Made by a program: the position numbers and the translations under genes. Under the pieces are notes generated by a model, which was not told the origin of the DNA, ran no database searches, and saw only the letters and a list, made by a program, of their open reading frames with translations. Shown piece after piece: positions 50,988 through 60,713 of a DNA stretch of 64,000 bases. Every line of letters starts with the position of its first letter. Position 1 is the stretch's first letter. The DNA is from JAPLUA01 sp964625855 (GTDB lineage Bacteria > Verrucomicrobiota > Verrucomicrobiia > Limisphaerales > UBA8199), in contig CAZVFC010000036.1 of NCBI GenBank assembly GCA_964625855.1, positions 26,890-90,889 on the forward strand, read 5' to 3'.

Positions 50988-52829
50988 TCAAGGGGTTCGG
51001 CCAATGAGCGCCGGTCCGCCATGGGCGCGGATGCGCATCGGCTTGGTGATGTGGGCGGGAACCGGGCTGTAACTGAACTTGATATACAAGTAGCCGCCAG
51101 AGGCGACCGCGCCGACGCCTTCGCTCAGCAGGTTGAAGGGGTAGTCAAACGAGCCGGTCTCGAACCCGGCGTGGGAGAAGTCCACCCATGTCCCACTCTC
51201 GTTGATCCAGTCCACTCGGATGTGCGAGTCTCCCGACGCAAAGGGCCGAACCTGAACGGTTACGTAGGCGGACGTCTGGTCATACCACGAGAGCCAAGGG
51301 GTGCTGCTGCCGCCCGGCCACACTTCGCTCGCAGCGCGGCGCAGGTCGGGATGGGCCTCCGCCTGCAAGGTCCGGATCGCCCAGAAAGAAGGCACCACGT
51401 ACATGTTGTTGGTGTCGGGCGTGTGCCGGCCGCCGACGGGGCAGGCAGAATTGACGGTCCAGGGGGCGTGGACGTTATACCACTCGCGGACCAACGTTTC
51501 GCATTGCGTGCAACGGTACCAATAAGGGTTCGCCAGCACCGTCGTGTCCGTGATCATGGTGTAGTTGTCGGTGCCGGCGACATGGGTACCGCCGGCGGGA
51601 CACCGGCTGGCGGCCTGATGGGGACCGTAGAACAGGGACTCGCACTGGGTGCAACGCCGCCAACCGGACTGACCTGGGGCCGTGGGGTCATTCTTCACCA
51701 AACCGTGGTCGTCCACAAACAGGCCATGGACGCCCCCGGCGGGGCAGGTACCGGGCGCGGCGGTGCCGTAGCACAAGGCCCGGCAATTCGTGCATTCCCG
51801 CCAAGGTCGCTCGGCATCGGGCCAGGCGATTTCCGCCATCACTCCGGGCATCTTGTTGGGCTTGTGCGCCACGTGCCAGATGACCAGTCCGTTGTCAGAA
51901 ACGTTGGCGTCGTAGCCTCCCCCAAGACCCGTGACATTGCGGGTGCGGTATTCCAGCAGGAAGAACTCGTCGGGCCCGCGGTTGGTGTCGTAGAGGATGA
52001 TCGGGGCGCTGACGGTTCCCAGTTGCGCCGCATTCAACGTGGTCGTTCCTCCGCTGTTCAATGGGAAGATGCGCGGTTCCGACCAGCCAAACTGCATTTT
52101 GTGCCAGGCGTCGAGGTGATACTTTGCGTTGTGGGTGCAACTCATCAGGGTCAGCCAGTCGTTGAGGCATCCGCCAATTCCCCAGATGCCGTAGAAATCA
52201 ATGGCCCCCAGGATGTGCGACATCTCGTGACAACCAAGGTCCACGCTCTCATTCGGATCGCCCACGTAAACCAGCCCTTCATAGGACCGCGTGACTCCCG
52301 GGGGTTTAAGGCCCCAGACACTTCGGGCCGACTTGCCGCCGTCGTTCGAAAACAGGCTGATAGCCAGATCCCGGCTGGTCACTTTGGTCTCCCCGGGCTG
52401 GCCATACACGTCCCAGTTGAATGCGTTGGTTGCGACCGCGCAATAGATGATATTCGAGGCATAGGCGCTATCATCGTTGAAATTCGTGTAACGCCCTGAC
52501 TCCGGCATGTCCACGCGCAACACCCGGGTGGGCGTCCACTGGAAGCGATCATTGGACACCTCCTGGAAGTAGGCGTTGACGGTCCACGCCCCGGGGTTGA
52601 GACTGAAGACGCGGTTGCTGTAGGTGGTGATGTTCGCTCCGTCGGGAAACGTGGGGCTGGAGAAGACGGCCAAAATAACGAGCATGGGCCGGCTCGAGCC
52701 GGTGGCCATGTTCCCGAAACCGAAGTCAGACAACGTGGCGGCCGGGGCGGAGAGTGCGCCCCCCAAACAAATCACAGCGAGCAGGCGGCTCCAAGCCGGC
52801 GCCAACTGTGGCAGGAATCTTGTGTTCAT
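50988..52829 (-). CDS. Secreted metzincin-like (M6-type) metalloprotease with inserted Cys-knuckle repeats
   Basis: 613 residues; signal peptide LLAVICLGGALSAPA. Catalytic motif H201-E-M-S-H205-I-L-G208-A-I-D211 is a textbook HExxHxxGxxD, with a Met-turn candidate LTLMSCTHN around residue 228. Upstream, AVFSSPTFPDGANITTYSNR and FQEVSNDRF match immune-inhibitor-A/M6 N-domains. Residues ~343-470 hold three repeats of W-R-x-C-x-x-C...CP-x-GG-x-H (CTNC...CPAGGVH, CTQC...CPAGGTH, CTQC...CPVGGRH). They look like small zinc- or disulfide-stabilised modules interrupting the protease. The C-terminal part is a beta-sandwich. Its role in extracellular proteolysis is inferred. Confidence 0.8.
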   Translation of the reverse strand: MNTRFLPQLAPAWSRLLAVICLGGALSAPAATLSDFGFGNMATGSSRPMLVILAVFSSPTFPDGANITTYSNRVFSLNPGAWTVNAYFQEVSNDRFQWTPTRVLRVDMPESGRYTNFNDDSAYASNIIYCAVATNAFNWDVYGQPGETKVTSRDLAISLFSNDGGKSARSVWGLKPPGVTRSYEGLVYVGDPNESVDLGCHEMSHILGAIDFYGIWGIGGCLNDWLTLMSCTHNAKYHLDAWHKMQFGWSEPRIFPLNSGGTTTLNAAQLGTVSAPIILYDTNRGPDEFFLLEYRTRNVTGLGGGYDANVSDNGLVIWHVAHKPNKMPGVMAEIAWPDAERPWRECTNCRALCYGTAAPGTCPAGGVHGLFVDDHGLVKNDPTAPGQSGWRRCTQCESLFYGPHQAASRCPAGGTHVAGTDNYTMITDTTVLANPYWYRCTQCETLVREWYNVHAPWTVNSACPVGGRHTPDTNNMYVVPSFWAIRTLQAEAHPDLRRAASEVWPGGSSTPWLSWYDQTSAYVTVQVRPFASGDSHIRVDWINESGTWVDFSHAGFETGSFDYPFNLLSEGVGAVASGGYLYIKFSYSPVPAHITKPMRIRAHGGPALIGRTP

Positions 52830-52866
52830 GGCAAAGCGAGGGTCTGCATGAGTCCACGCTTCCGGG

Positions 52867-54510
52867 TTACTGGAGACTCACCAGTACCAGCACCAACCCC
52901 CGGCCCGCCGTCAACGGCGTCATGGCCTTGCCCAGGATTGCGCCGGAACGACGCTGGGGATCGCCGGCCTTCATGGCATGGCCCGGCGTGGTCGAAGTCG
53001 TCAGCAAGTCTCCGGGTTCCACCGGGCCAAGGTCCGCGTCCACTAGGGCGTACACCCGCCCGCTTAACGCCACGTTACGCCCGTCCTCCAGCACGCCGGT
53101 CTGGGTCAGCACCACGCCCGGCTGCACGCCCCCGGCACCGCTGACAATGCCGGCTACCTTCGAGTCATAAGCCTCGGTGCTGAGCGTGAGGCGGCCCGCG
53201 TGCTGCGGATCAATCACCATTACGGCTCCAGCCGGCACCTCCGCAATCGAGAGGGCGAATGGTTCCGCAAAATCGGCTCCGCCCCGAATCAGGAGGCTTT
53301 TGCAGCTCAGTTCGTCTGCGCAGAAGACTTGCCCGGCATTGTTCACCTGGAACACCATATCTCCTCCGGTTGCTCCGCTGAAACCTTTGATGATGTCGCC
53401 GGTGGACTTGTTGACCAGCACCACGTTCGCGTCGGAACTGCTGGTGACTGAAAAAATGCCGATGCCGCTGGTCGCGGAATTGGTGACATACAGTGCCGGG
53501 TTATCGGTGCCCGTGCCGGAGCCGGCCACTCGGGTGTTTCCGGCCACGTGCAACCGCTGCTGCGGAGAGGCTGTGCCCACACCGACACGCCCATTGCTTT
53601 CATTGATAAAGAGATCCTGGCCGTCGGCTGGGAATCGCACCGTGTTACCGGCCTGATCCCAGCTCTGCAGATTGCGGTAGGTCGTGCCGTTGTAGCTGTA
53701 GAGCCAGAGGGCGGTGCCGTCGCTCCGGTGCGACATCACGAACTGCGCGTTGCTGGCGGAAGGCGCGCCGGTCTTCTTGATGCGCAGGTTGTCGTGGTTG
53801 GCGACACCGCTCATTTGCAGAGTGGCCGTGCCGCGCACGTCCAGCTTGGCCTCCGGGGTCGTGGTGCCAAGGCCGACGTCGCCCGAGGAAACCAACTGAT
53901 TGCCGGTGAACGTGTTGCCGCCGCTGCGCAGGGCCACGTTGACGCTGAGCAGCGCGTCCGGCACGGCCCCGCTGGTCAATTGGCCAGCATTCAGATTGCT
54001 CAGGCTCGATCCATTTCCATAAAACGTGCCCAGAAACACATTGGTCGGGTTGCTGAAGGTCAGCTTCTCGTCGTAGGTGCCATACAGCGCCTCGGCGGGG
54101 ACGCGCCCGGAGACCGACGAGGCGTACGGCGTGGGGGTAAGCCGCTGGCGCGGAGAGAGTCTCTGGTAGGTCTTGCTCTTGTTGGTACGAACGCTGATTT
54201 CCAGCCACTCGCCGGGGCCAACCCACTGGCGTGGTGGGGCAAACACGCGACGGAAGGAGTTCGGACCGAAATCCAGCGTGCTCACGAGATGCCCATCCAC
54301 GACCGCAAGGGCGAGGTTCGTGATGCTGTCTCCCACCTGCTCCCCGGCGTCGTCGTAGAGTGAGAAGATGAAGTCGTAGAAACCATCCAAGGGGCCGTTG
54401 GTATTGGCCATCCGACCTTGATAGGTAAAAGCGGTTTCCACTTGCGCGAAAGCCGTGAGGGTCGTGGTAGCAAACAGAAGAGTGGTAGCGAGTCGGTGGA
54501 GTGTTCTCAT
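52867..54510 (-). CDS. Secreted tail-fibre/adhesin-like protein
   Basis: 547 residues; signal peptide MRTLHRLATTLLFATTTLTAF. The first domain TAFTYQGRMANTNGPLDGFY, DFIFSLYDDA is a module frequent in verrucomicrobial and planctomycete surface proteins. The middle has phage-tail-fibre-like repeats: GNTFTGNQLVSSGDVGLGTT, TPEAKLDVRGTATLQM, GRVGVGTASPQQRLHVAGNT. The C-terminus (ADFAEPFALSIAEVPAGAVM, VIDPQHAGRLTLST, VAGIVSGAGGV) resembles the region before a peptidase_S74 chaperone, but the Ser-Lys catalytic dyad is not evident. It is likely a cell-surface structural protein. Confidence 0.65.
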   Translation of the reverse strand: MRTLHRLATTLLFATTTLTAFAQVETAFTYQGRMANTNGPLDGFYDFIFSLYDDAGEQVGDSITNLALAVVDGHLVSTLDFGPNSFRRVFAPPRQWVGPGEWLEISVRTNKSKTYQRLSPRQRLTPTPYASSVSGRVPAEALYGTYDEKLTFSNPTNVFLGTFYGNGSSLSNLNAGQLTSGAVPDALLSVNVALRSGGNTFTGNQLVSSGDVGLGTTTPEAKLDVRGTATLQMSGVANHDNLRIKKTGAPSASNAQFVMSHRSDGTALWLYSYNGTTYRNLQSWDQAGNTVRFPADGQDLFINESNGRVGVGTASPQQRLHVAGNTRVAGSGTGTDNPALYVTNSATSGIGIFSVTSSSDANVVLVNKSTGDIIKGFSGATGGDMVFQVNNAGQVFCADELSCKSLLIRGGADFAEPFALSIAEVPAGAVMVIDPQHAGRLTLSTEAYDSKVAGIVSGAGGVQPGVVLTQTGVLEDGRNVALSGRVYALVDADLGPVEPGDLLTTSTTPGHAMKAGDPQRRSGAILGKAMTPLTAGRGLVLVLVSLQ

Positions 54511-54750
54511 GAGAGGCGTTACAGTTCAGTTCATTGTCGGCGTTCCGATCAATTGCCTGCATCCTCGCAGAAAGTGGATGCCGTCCAATGGGCAAGTGAC
54601 GCCCACCCTCATGACGACGCGGCCCATACCCAGCACCGATCCAGTCGGACAAGACTCACCCCCAACCCGGTGGGGATTGATTGACGATCCTGCGGCATTG
54701 GCCCGGCGCGGGTGCGCAAGCCGTTGGTGGAGGCCGACCGGACGCCGGAC

Positions 54751-55404
54751 TCAACCTTCATCCGCACCGGCCGGATAGACGGTTGGGTCAAGCTGGCCGC
54801 GCTGGACCAGATCCTGCAGGTCGCGGCGGATGGTCTTGCGATCCACGCGGAACTCACCGGCAAGTTCGGAGATGTTCGGCTTCTCGCGCGAGCCGCGCAG
54901 GCGCTTGAGCAATTCGTGCTGCCGCGCGAGCCGCTCGGTGAACAAGCGTTCGCGGTCGCTGTCTTCAATCAATTCCGCCCGCTCCAGCGAACGCAATGAG
55001 CGGACGGTTTCGGCCAGTCCGCACTCGGTCAGCGCCGTCTCGACCGTGCGCTCGAGTTGCGCAATGTCCACGGGCTTCTCAATCACGTAATCCGCCGAAA
55101 ACGGTCCCTGCAACGCATCGAGCTTGCCCGCGATGTCGAGGGTGCCGGAGATGACGATCACCGGAACGTGCGCCGCGAGGGTTTTGAGCCGCGGGAGGAA
55201 GCTGGTGCCCAGTTCCCCCCGGGCCAGAACGTGATCGAGGATGATCAAATCCGGCACGCGTTCCTGCAACGCTTCCAGCGCCGCCGAACCTGTGCTCACG
55301 CAGATCAGGCGGTAACGGTTCAACACCTGGGCGTAGAGGCGGATCTGCTTGGGATCATCCTCAACGATCAGGATCGAACCGACGAAACTGGCAGTCTCAG
55401 CCAT
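54751..55404 (-). CDS. Response regulator with DeoR-like HTH output
   Basis: 217 residues. Receiver domain: SILIVEDDPKQIRLYAQVLN, phospho-acceptor Asp in DLIILDHVLARGELG, Lys in YVIEKPVD. A coiled linker (LRSLERAELIEDSDRERLFT) leads to a short C-terminal winged helix, NISELAGEFRVDRKTIRRDL followed by QDLVQRGQL, of the HTH_11/DeoR type rather than the common OmpR, NarL or NtrC outputs. It lies 60 bp downstream of the WD40-like sensor kinase gene on the same strand and should be its partner. Confidence 0.85.
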   Translation of the reverse strand: MAETASFVGSILIVEDDPKQIRLYAQVLNRYRLICVSTGSAALEALQERVPDLIILDHVLARGELGTSFLPRLKTLAAHVPVIVISGTLDIAGKLDALQGPFSADYVIEKPVDIAQLERTVETALTECGLAETVRSLRSLERAELIEDSDRERLFTERLARQHELLKRLRGSREKPNISELAGEFRVDRKTIRRDLQDLVQRGQLDPTVYPAGADEG

Positions 55405-55464
55405 CAGTCTTGCGGGTACGTTAGCGCAGTCGGCCGCGGTTGCCTAGTGGGCAAGTGAGGCCCA

Positions 55465-58400
55465 TCAGGCTTTCGCCGCGGCGCCGTCACCGGCCGGGAG
55501 CAACACTCGAAACGTCGTCCCTTGCCCGGCGACGGTTTCGACATCCAATCCGAACCCGTCTTGCTGCGCGATGCTGTAAACCGTCGTCAATCCCAGACCG
55601 GTGCCGCGGTCGGCGCCGCTTTGCTTCGTGGTGAAGAACGGTTCAAAGATGTGCGGCAAAATCCCCGCCGCAATGCCCGGCCCGGAATCGCGCACGATCA
55701 ACTCAACGTATTGCGCGGCGGGGCGGGGCGACAGGACTTGCGCCCGCCCATCGCCGCGCGGGCGAACGATCAGGATCAGCTTGCCCGTGCCGTGCATCGC
55801 CTCGGAGGCGTTGACGATCAGGTTGAGAAGAATCTGTTCGAGCCGGCTCTTGTCGCCCCGCACGGCCGGGCTTTCCGGGGCGAGTTCAAGCGTGAGCACA
55901 ATCCCGCTCAAGAACTGCTTGCTCAGCATGGCGAGAGTCTCCGCCACGACGGCGTTGACGCTATAGACCTGGTTGGGGTCGCCCGGTTGACGGCTGTAGC
56001 CCAGGATCGAACGGACAATGTTCTTGCCCTGCACGGCCGCCTGTTCGATGTCCTCCAGGTTCTGCCTGGCGTTGCCGGTGGGTTTCAAATCGCGCTGCAC
56101 GAGTTGGCCCGCCATGCGGATGATCGAAAGCAGGTTGTTGAAGTCGTGTGCAATGCCCGCCGCCAGCGTGCCGAGGGCCTTCATCTTCTCGCTGTGCAAA
56201 AGCCGGGACTGGGCCGACTTGAGATGGCGCTGGTGCTCCGCGGCCTTAGCCTCGGCCTCCGCGTAAGCTCCGATCAGCCGGCGATGTTCCCGCAGGCTGT
56301 AGAAGGCAAACACTCCCGCCAGGCAGGCACCCGCGGCGGAGAGCCATGGCGCATGAGCCGGCCGGATCCAACCTGAGGTCTGAGGACCCGGGGGCGGACG
56401 CGGCGAGACCGGCATTTGTTCCGTGGCTTCCCAATCCAGCCCCAGCGCCGCCAATTCGGTTTGCAGACGATCCAAATCCCAAAGTTGTATCTCCCGGTTG
56501 TCGGTAGCGGCGGCCAGGTGATTCGCGTCCCGGCTGAAACTCAGTTCCGTAATGCGTTCCGGGTGCGGCGCGTGGAGATTCGCCAGGACTGTCTTCGCGT
56601 CGGCGCGCAACAATTGGACCTGCCGGATTCCATAGGTCAGTGCGATCCGCCGGCCGTCACCACTGAATGCGAGTATGCCACTGAGGGCGCTCACGACGTC
56701 CCTTTCCATCCGCGCCGCCCGCTGCCAGGTTGCGGTATCGTAAAACACGAACTCTGTGGACGCCCCCACAGCCAGGCGCCGTCCGTCCGGGCTGAACCAC
56801 GCCAACCCGCCCTCATCCTCCAGCAAGGCGATCTGCCGCCCGAGTTCCGTGTCCCAGACCTGCGTGCCGCCGCCCTTCCAGGCGCTCGTCGCCACGAAAC
56901 GCCCGTCCGGACTCAGCGTGGCCGCCTGCCGGCGACCCCGCCAAGGGTACTGCTTGAGGGACTCAGCGGTGTCCAGGTCCACTGCGGTAATGCGGTTCGG
57001 CGACGCCGCGGTAAACCATCGGCGCGGTCCCTGCGTGATGAAGCCAAGCCAGATGCCGCGCCCCTCCGTTCCCGGCAGGACTTCCGGCGGGCTCAAGGAA
57101 ACACCCTTTGCCACCGCCGTGTTGGTCAGATGGGTCCGGTAAAAACCCTGGCTTGTGCTGACGACAAGCGATCGGCTGCTGCTCATGAACGCGGCGCGTT
57201 GCGCGTTCTCCAGCGGCGCGAAGGCGCAATGTTCACGGCTCTCGCGCCGCCACACATGCAATCCTTCAGTTGTCGTCCCGGCCAGCCATTGCCCGTCGGG
57301 GCTGAAGTCCACTCCCAACACGCGATCGGAAAACCCAATGGGCACCGTGAGCCGCGCAAAACCCGCCGCGCCGTGGTAGTCCCAGATTCCGATCCCCAAT
57401 CGTTCCTTGAAATAGAATAGCCGTTGGCCAGCCGTGTCGAAAGCGACCGCATAGCCGGCTTGCGTGGTCAGCAACGGCCTGCCGGAACGCGCGTCCCAGA
57501 ACCGTGTCGTGCCGTCCCACGACGTCGAAACCAGCACCTCACCCTGGGGATCGAACAGCACCCGGTTGACCAGCATGCTGTGAGCCTTCACCGTCTGGCG
57601 GTTGCCGGAGCGGCGATCCAGCAGCGTGAGATTTCCATCCGCGTGCGCTGCGGCCAGAATGTTCTCGCCCGAGTGCCAGGCGAAATCCGTCATAGCACCG
57701 CCTGCCTCCAGCGCCTGCAATCGCCGGCGTTGGGCGAAGTCCCAAATCTCGATCCGTTGCTCCAGCGCGATCGCCAGGCGCGTTCCCTCGCGGTTGAAGC
57801 ATTGCGCCGCCACCCTCCCGGCAGCCTCGATTGGCGCAACCGCCCGCCAGGTCCGCGTGTCAATGACCTCCACCCGCCCCGCCGAGGTCGCCGCCAGCAA
57901 CCAGGGCTCACTTGGATGAAACGCCACGCTGCGTCCGCAAAAGCCGTCCAGCGGGGCATCGGATTCGAACGCTATCTTCTCCTCGGCCACATCCCATACC
58001 CGTAGCGCGCCCTCCACAAACCTGGCGGCCAGATAACGATGATCCGCGCTGAAGTCCAGCGACATCACCGGCCGATTGGGGCCGAAGAAGCGCCCAAGCC
58101 TGGCGCGAGTGGCGGTCTGGAAGACGTCCACCTGGCCGGCGCCGTCACCCCAGGCATAGTAATCCAATCCGGAAGCACACCCCACGGCCTCGACATTGTT
58201 CGGCATCGGCTGCCAGAAATCGCCCGGCTTAAGGTCTATTAGGGCCAGCGTGGCAATCGCCTCGTCACGCAGTTCGGCGGAGGGGCGGATTCGGACGGCA
58301 CTTCGGATGGCCTGGAGACTCTCCCGGCGGCGGCCCACTTTGCCGCTCCACCGCAAGGCGCGGGCTTCGGCGAGCTGGGAACGCCAAAGCTGGTCGGCGG

Positions 58401-58608
58401 CGCGCGCGCTGGCCGCTTGTGCCCGCTCGGCGTGACGATGCGCTTCCAGGGCGTAGAATACGGTGACCAGCGCAAGCCCGATGGAAATCAGGAAGGCGAT
58501 CGCCGTCATAGTGTTCAGGCGAGCCAACCCCAGGCGAATCGTCTCGTGCCGGCGTTGCACTTCCTCATCGGAGAGGCTGCCGGGCAGCGGATTCATATCG
58601 CTAGTCAT
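55465..58608 (-). CDS. Sensor histidine kinase with WD40-like propeller
   Basis: 1,047 residues from MTSDMNPLPG. The N-terminal part (SLSDEEVQRRHETIRLGLAR, one TM near 45-65, then ERAQAASARAADQLWRSQLA) matches the membrane segment of PVC Ser/Thr kinases that carry WD40 sensors. About 600 residues of WD-type repeats follow (VLFDPQGEVLVSTSWDGTTR, FWDARSGRPL; FSPDGQWLAGTTTEGLHVW). A second TM (APWLSAAGACLAGVFAFYSL) precedes a coiled coil and the HisKA box GTLAAGIAHDFNNLLSIIRM. The HATPase_c domain has QILLNLIVNASEAM, RDSGPGI and GTGLGLTTVYSIAQQ. It combines the sensor of one kinase type with the catalytic part of another. Confidence 0.88.
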   Translation of the reverse strand: MTSDMNPLPGSLSDEEVQRRHETIRLGLARLNTMTAIAFLISIGLALVTVFYALEAHRHAERAQAASARAADQLWRSQLAEARALRWSGKVGRRRESLQAIRSAVRIRPSAELRDEAIATLALIDLKPGDFWQPMPNNVEAVGCASGLDYYAWGDGAGQVDVFQTATRARLGRFFGPNRPVMSLDFSADHRYLAARFVEGALRVWDVAEEKIAFESDAPLDGFCGRSVAFHPSEPWLLAATSAGRVEVIDTRTWRAVAPIEAAGRVAAQCFNREGTRLAIALEQRIEIWDFAQRRRLQALEAGGAMTDFAWHSGENILAAAHADGNLTLLDRRSGNRQTVKAHSMLVNRVLFDPQGEVLVSTSWDGTTRFWDARSGRPLLTTQAGYAVAFDTAGQRLFYFKERLGIGIWDYHGAAGFARLTVPIGFSDRVLGVDFSPDGQWLAGTTTEGLHVWRRESREHCAFAPLENAQRAAFMSSSRSLVVSTSQGFYRTHLTNTAVAKGVSLSPPEVLPGTEGRGIWLGFITQGPRRWFTAASPNRITAVDLDTAESLKQYPWRGRRQAATLSPDGRFVATSAWKGGGTQVWDTELGRQIALLEDEGGLAWFSPDGRRLAVGASTEFVFYDTATWQRAARMERDVVSALSGILAFSGDGRRIALTYGIRQVQLLRADAKTVLANLHAPHPERITELSFSRDANHLAAATDNREIQLWDLDRLQTELAALGLDWEATEQMPVSPRPPPGPQTSGWIRPAHAPWLSAAGACLAGVFAFYSLREHRRLIGAYAEAEAKAAEHQRHLKSAQSRLLHSEKMKALGTLAAGIAHDFNNLLSIIRMAGQLVQRDLKPTGNARQNLEDIEQAAVQGKNIVRSILGYSRQPGDPNQVYSVNAVVAETLAMLSKQFLSGIVLTLELAPESPAVRGDKSRLEQILLNLIVNASEAMHGTGKLILIVRPRGDGRAQVLSPRPAAQYVELIVRDSGPGIAAGILPHIFEPFFTTKQSGADRGTGLGLTTVYSIAQQDGFGLDVETVAGQGTTFRVLLPAGDGAAAKA

Positions 58609-58781
58609 GAACGCACGCAAACTGTTGCGCCCCATTGAGGCATGTCTCGCCGCGGAAGAAAAGGCCGGATGTCAATCGCGTCGGAGAAGCCTTCCTGCCA
58701 AAGGGAGACGATTCGCACATCTCGCAACGAGTGCGTTAGAGTTTACGCCAGGGCCAGACCACTTGCCGATTGCCGCTCCCT

Positions 58782-58817
58782 GACGCACGTGCTGCGGCTG
58801 AGGACAGCCGCGCTCCG
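58782..58817 (+). repeat. 36-bp REP-like element, copy 1
   Basis: GACGCACGTGCTGCGGCTGA followed by GGACAGCCGCGCTCCG. The core GCGGCTG-AGGA-CAGCCGC is a hairpin. It is an exact inverted copy of 62372-62407. No gene is visible in the rest of 58636-58933. Confidence 0.8.
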
Positions 58818-58933
58818 CGCAGGTCCCGGTTGCCGAGAGCGGTGGTGGTATCAAAATGCGCCGGGGCCAAATCCACCTGGCTCGATAGATTTGTCAAGGC
58901 CACGGGGTTGCTGTAGGTTGCGATTCTTCAATA

Positions 58934-60652
58934 ATGAAACTGAGTCCTACGCAGTCGCTGGCCGGCATTCTGGAACCGGTGTTCGCCATTCGCACCGAGG
59001 AGGATCTCGGGATCGGGGATACCGAAGGGGTGCGGCAGATGATTGACTGGTGCCACCGCCACCGGCTGAACATCTTCCAAACCCTGCCCATCAACGAGAT
59101 CAGCAACGACAACAGCCCCTATAACGCCCTCAGCTCGCTGGCGATTGAGCCGACCACCATCGCCGTGTCGCCGCGCCATGTTCCTGACCTGACAACGGAC
59201 AAGTTCAATGAGCTGGCGCCCCCCGCGTTGTTGGCCGCGCTGCGCGATGGTCCGGTAAATTATGCCGGCGTGAAGGCGCTCAAACGCAAGCTGCTCGAGG
59301 CCGCATTCGAGCGCTTCCTGGCCCACGATTTCAACCGCGACACCGAGCGCGCCTCCCAGCTCCGGTCCTTCCTGATGGAGAATGCCGATTGGTTGTCGGA
59401 TTATGCCCTGTTCCGGGTTCTGATGGAGGAAAACAGGAACCTTCCCACGTGGGAAGGCTGGGCGCCCGAGCATCGCGGACCGCGCCGGGCCCGCACCTGG
59501 CTTCTGTCGCTGCCGGAAGCACGCCGCGAAGAGCTGATGCGCAAGCAGCTTTTCTTCATGTACGTGCAGTGGCTCGCCTTCAGCCAGTGGCAGGCGCTCA
59601 AGGCCTACGGCGCGGAGCGGCGGGTGTACCTCATGGGCGATATTCCGTTTGGGGTGGGCCGGTGCAGCGCGGATGTCTGGGCCAACCGCGCCCTCTTCGA
59701 CCTCGACTGGAGCGGCGGCGCTCCGCCGGAAAAGACCTTCAAAGTGGATGCCTTCACCGAGAAGTGGGGCCAGAACTGGGGCATTCCCAACTACCGGTGG
59801 GACGAACTGCGCCGGCGCAACTTCGATTGGTGGCGCACTCGCGTCGGCAATATCCAGAAAGTGTTCCACCTCTACCGGATTGATCATGCGCTCGGCTTCT
59901 TCCGGATTTACTCGTTCCCGTGGACGCCGGATCGGAACCAGGAGTTCCTGCCGTTGACCGAAGCGCAGGCCGCAGCCAGGACCGGCGGGCGGCTGCCGGG
60001 CTTCAAACCGTTTCCCGACGACACGCCCGAGCACAAGGCGGCCAACCAGGCGCAGGGCGAGGAAATCCTGCGCGTGGTCCTCGAGGGCTCGGGAGAGACT
60101 ACGGTCGTAGCCGAGGACCTGGGCGTGGTGCCCGAATATGTGCCCCCCACGCTCTTGAAGCTGGGCATGCCCGGCTTTCGCATCCCGATGCTCTTTCGCG
60201 AACAGGACGGCACCTACTGGAACACGAAGAAATACCCGCGCCTTTCCGTGGCGCAGCCCAGCACGCACGATCATCCGCCGCTGGCCGCCGCCTGGACCGA
60301 ATGCTGGCAAAACATTGACGCCGGCAAGGACGTGGACATCAACCGGCGCGAGCTGCGCCTGATGATGGAATTCTCCGGGTTGAACGACCTGGAGCCGCCG
60401 CGCGAATTCACCAGGGAACTGCACGAAGCCTTCACGCGAAGGGTGCTGCAATCCCCCTCCTGGCTGGCGGTTTTCCAGATCACCGACGTGTTCGGCATGG
60501 TTGCCCGGTTCAATACCCCAGGCTCCGAGTCGCCCCGCAACTGGTCGCATCGCCTGCCCCAGACCGTTAAGGAGCTGGACGAAGACCCGGCCCGGCTGGC
60601 CCAGGCCCAGATGTTCTCCCGGCTCGCCAGGGAGACTGGACGCGTATTCTAA
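58934..60652 (+). CDS. malQ: 4-alpha-glucanotransferase (amylomaltase, GH77)
   Basis: 572 residues. It disproportionates maltodextrins by transferring alpha-1,4-glucan segments, in the cytoplasm, for glycogen or maltose metabolism. N-terminal LAGILEPVFAIRTEEDLGIG. Catalytic residues: the nucleophile Asp in FHLYRIDHALGFFR (~316), the acid/base Glu in VVAEDLGVVPEYV (~394), and the stabilising Asp in QPSTHDHPPLAA (~444). SAQVWANRALFDLD-type (SADVWANRALFDLDWSGGAP) and WGQNWGIPNYRWDELR are family blocks. Length is normal for the GH77 core. It stands alone, convergent with the sigma-54 regulator gene. Confidence 0.94.
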   Translation: MKLSPTQSLAGILEPVFAIRTEEDLGIGDTEGVRQMIDWCHRHRLNIFQTLPINEISNDNSPYNALSSLAIEPTTIAVSPRHVPDLTTDKFNELAPPALLAALRDGPVNYAGVKALKRKLLEAAFERFLAHDFNRDTERASQLRSFLMENADWLSDYALFRVLMEENRNLPTWEGWAPEHRGPRRARTWLLSLPEARREELMRKQLFFMYVQWLAFSQWQALKAYGAERRVYLMGDIPFGVGRCSADVWANRALFDLDWSGGAPPEKTFKVDAFTEKWGQNWGIPNYRWDELRRRNFDWWRTRVGNIQKVFHLYRIDHALGFFRIYSFPWTPDRNQEFLPLTEAQAAARTGGRLPGFKPFPDDTPEHKAANQAQGEEILRVVLEGSGETTVVAEDLGVVPEYVPPTLLKLGMPGFRIPMLFREQDGTYWNTKKYPRLSVAQPSTHDHPPLAAAWTECWQNIDAGKDVDINRRELRLMMEFSGLNDLEPPREFTRELHEAFTRRVLQSPSWLAVFQITDVFGMVARFNTPGSESPRNWSHRLPQTVKELDEDPARLAQAQMFSRLARETGRVF

Positions 60653-60713
60653 TTCTCAGGCGGTGGTTCTGGAGGTCAGGCGGGGTGAGCTGGCTCTTTG
60701 CCTGTTCAGGTCG

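Noticed and set aside
50814..52499. Plus-strand open frame of 561 codons
   Set aside because: Antisense of the metzincin-like protease gene, whose HExxH motif and signal peptide are clear on the other strand.
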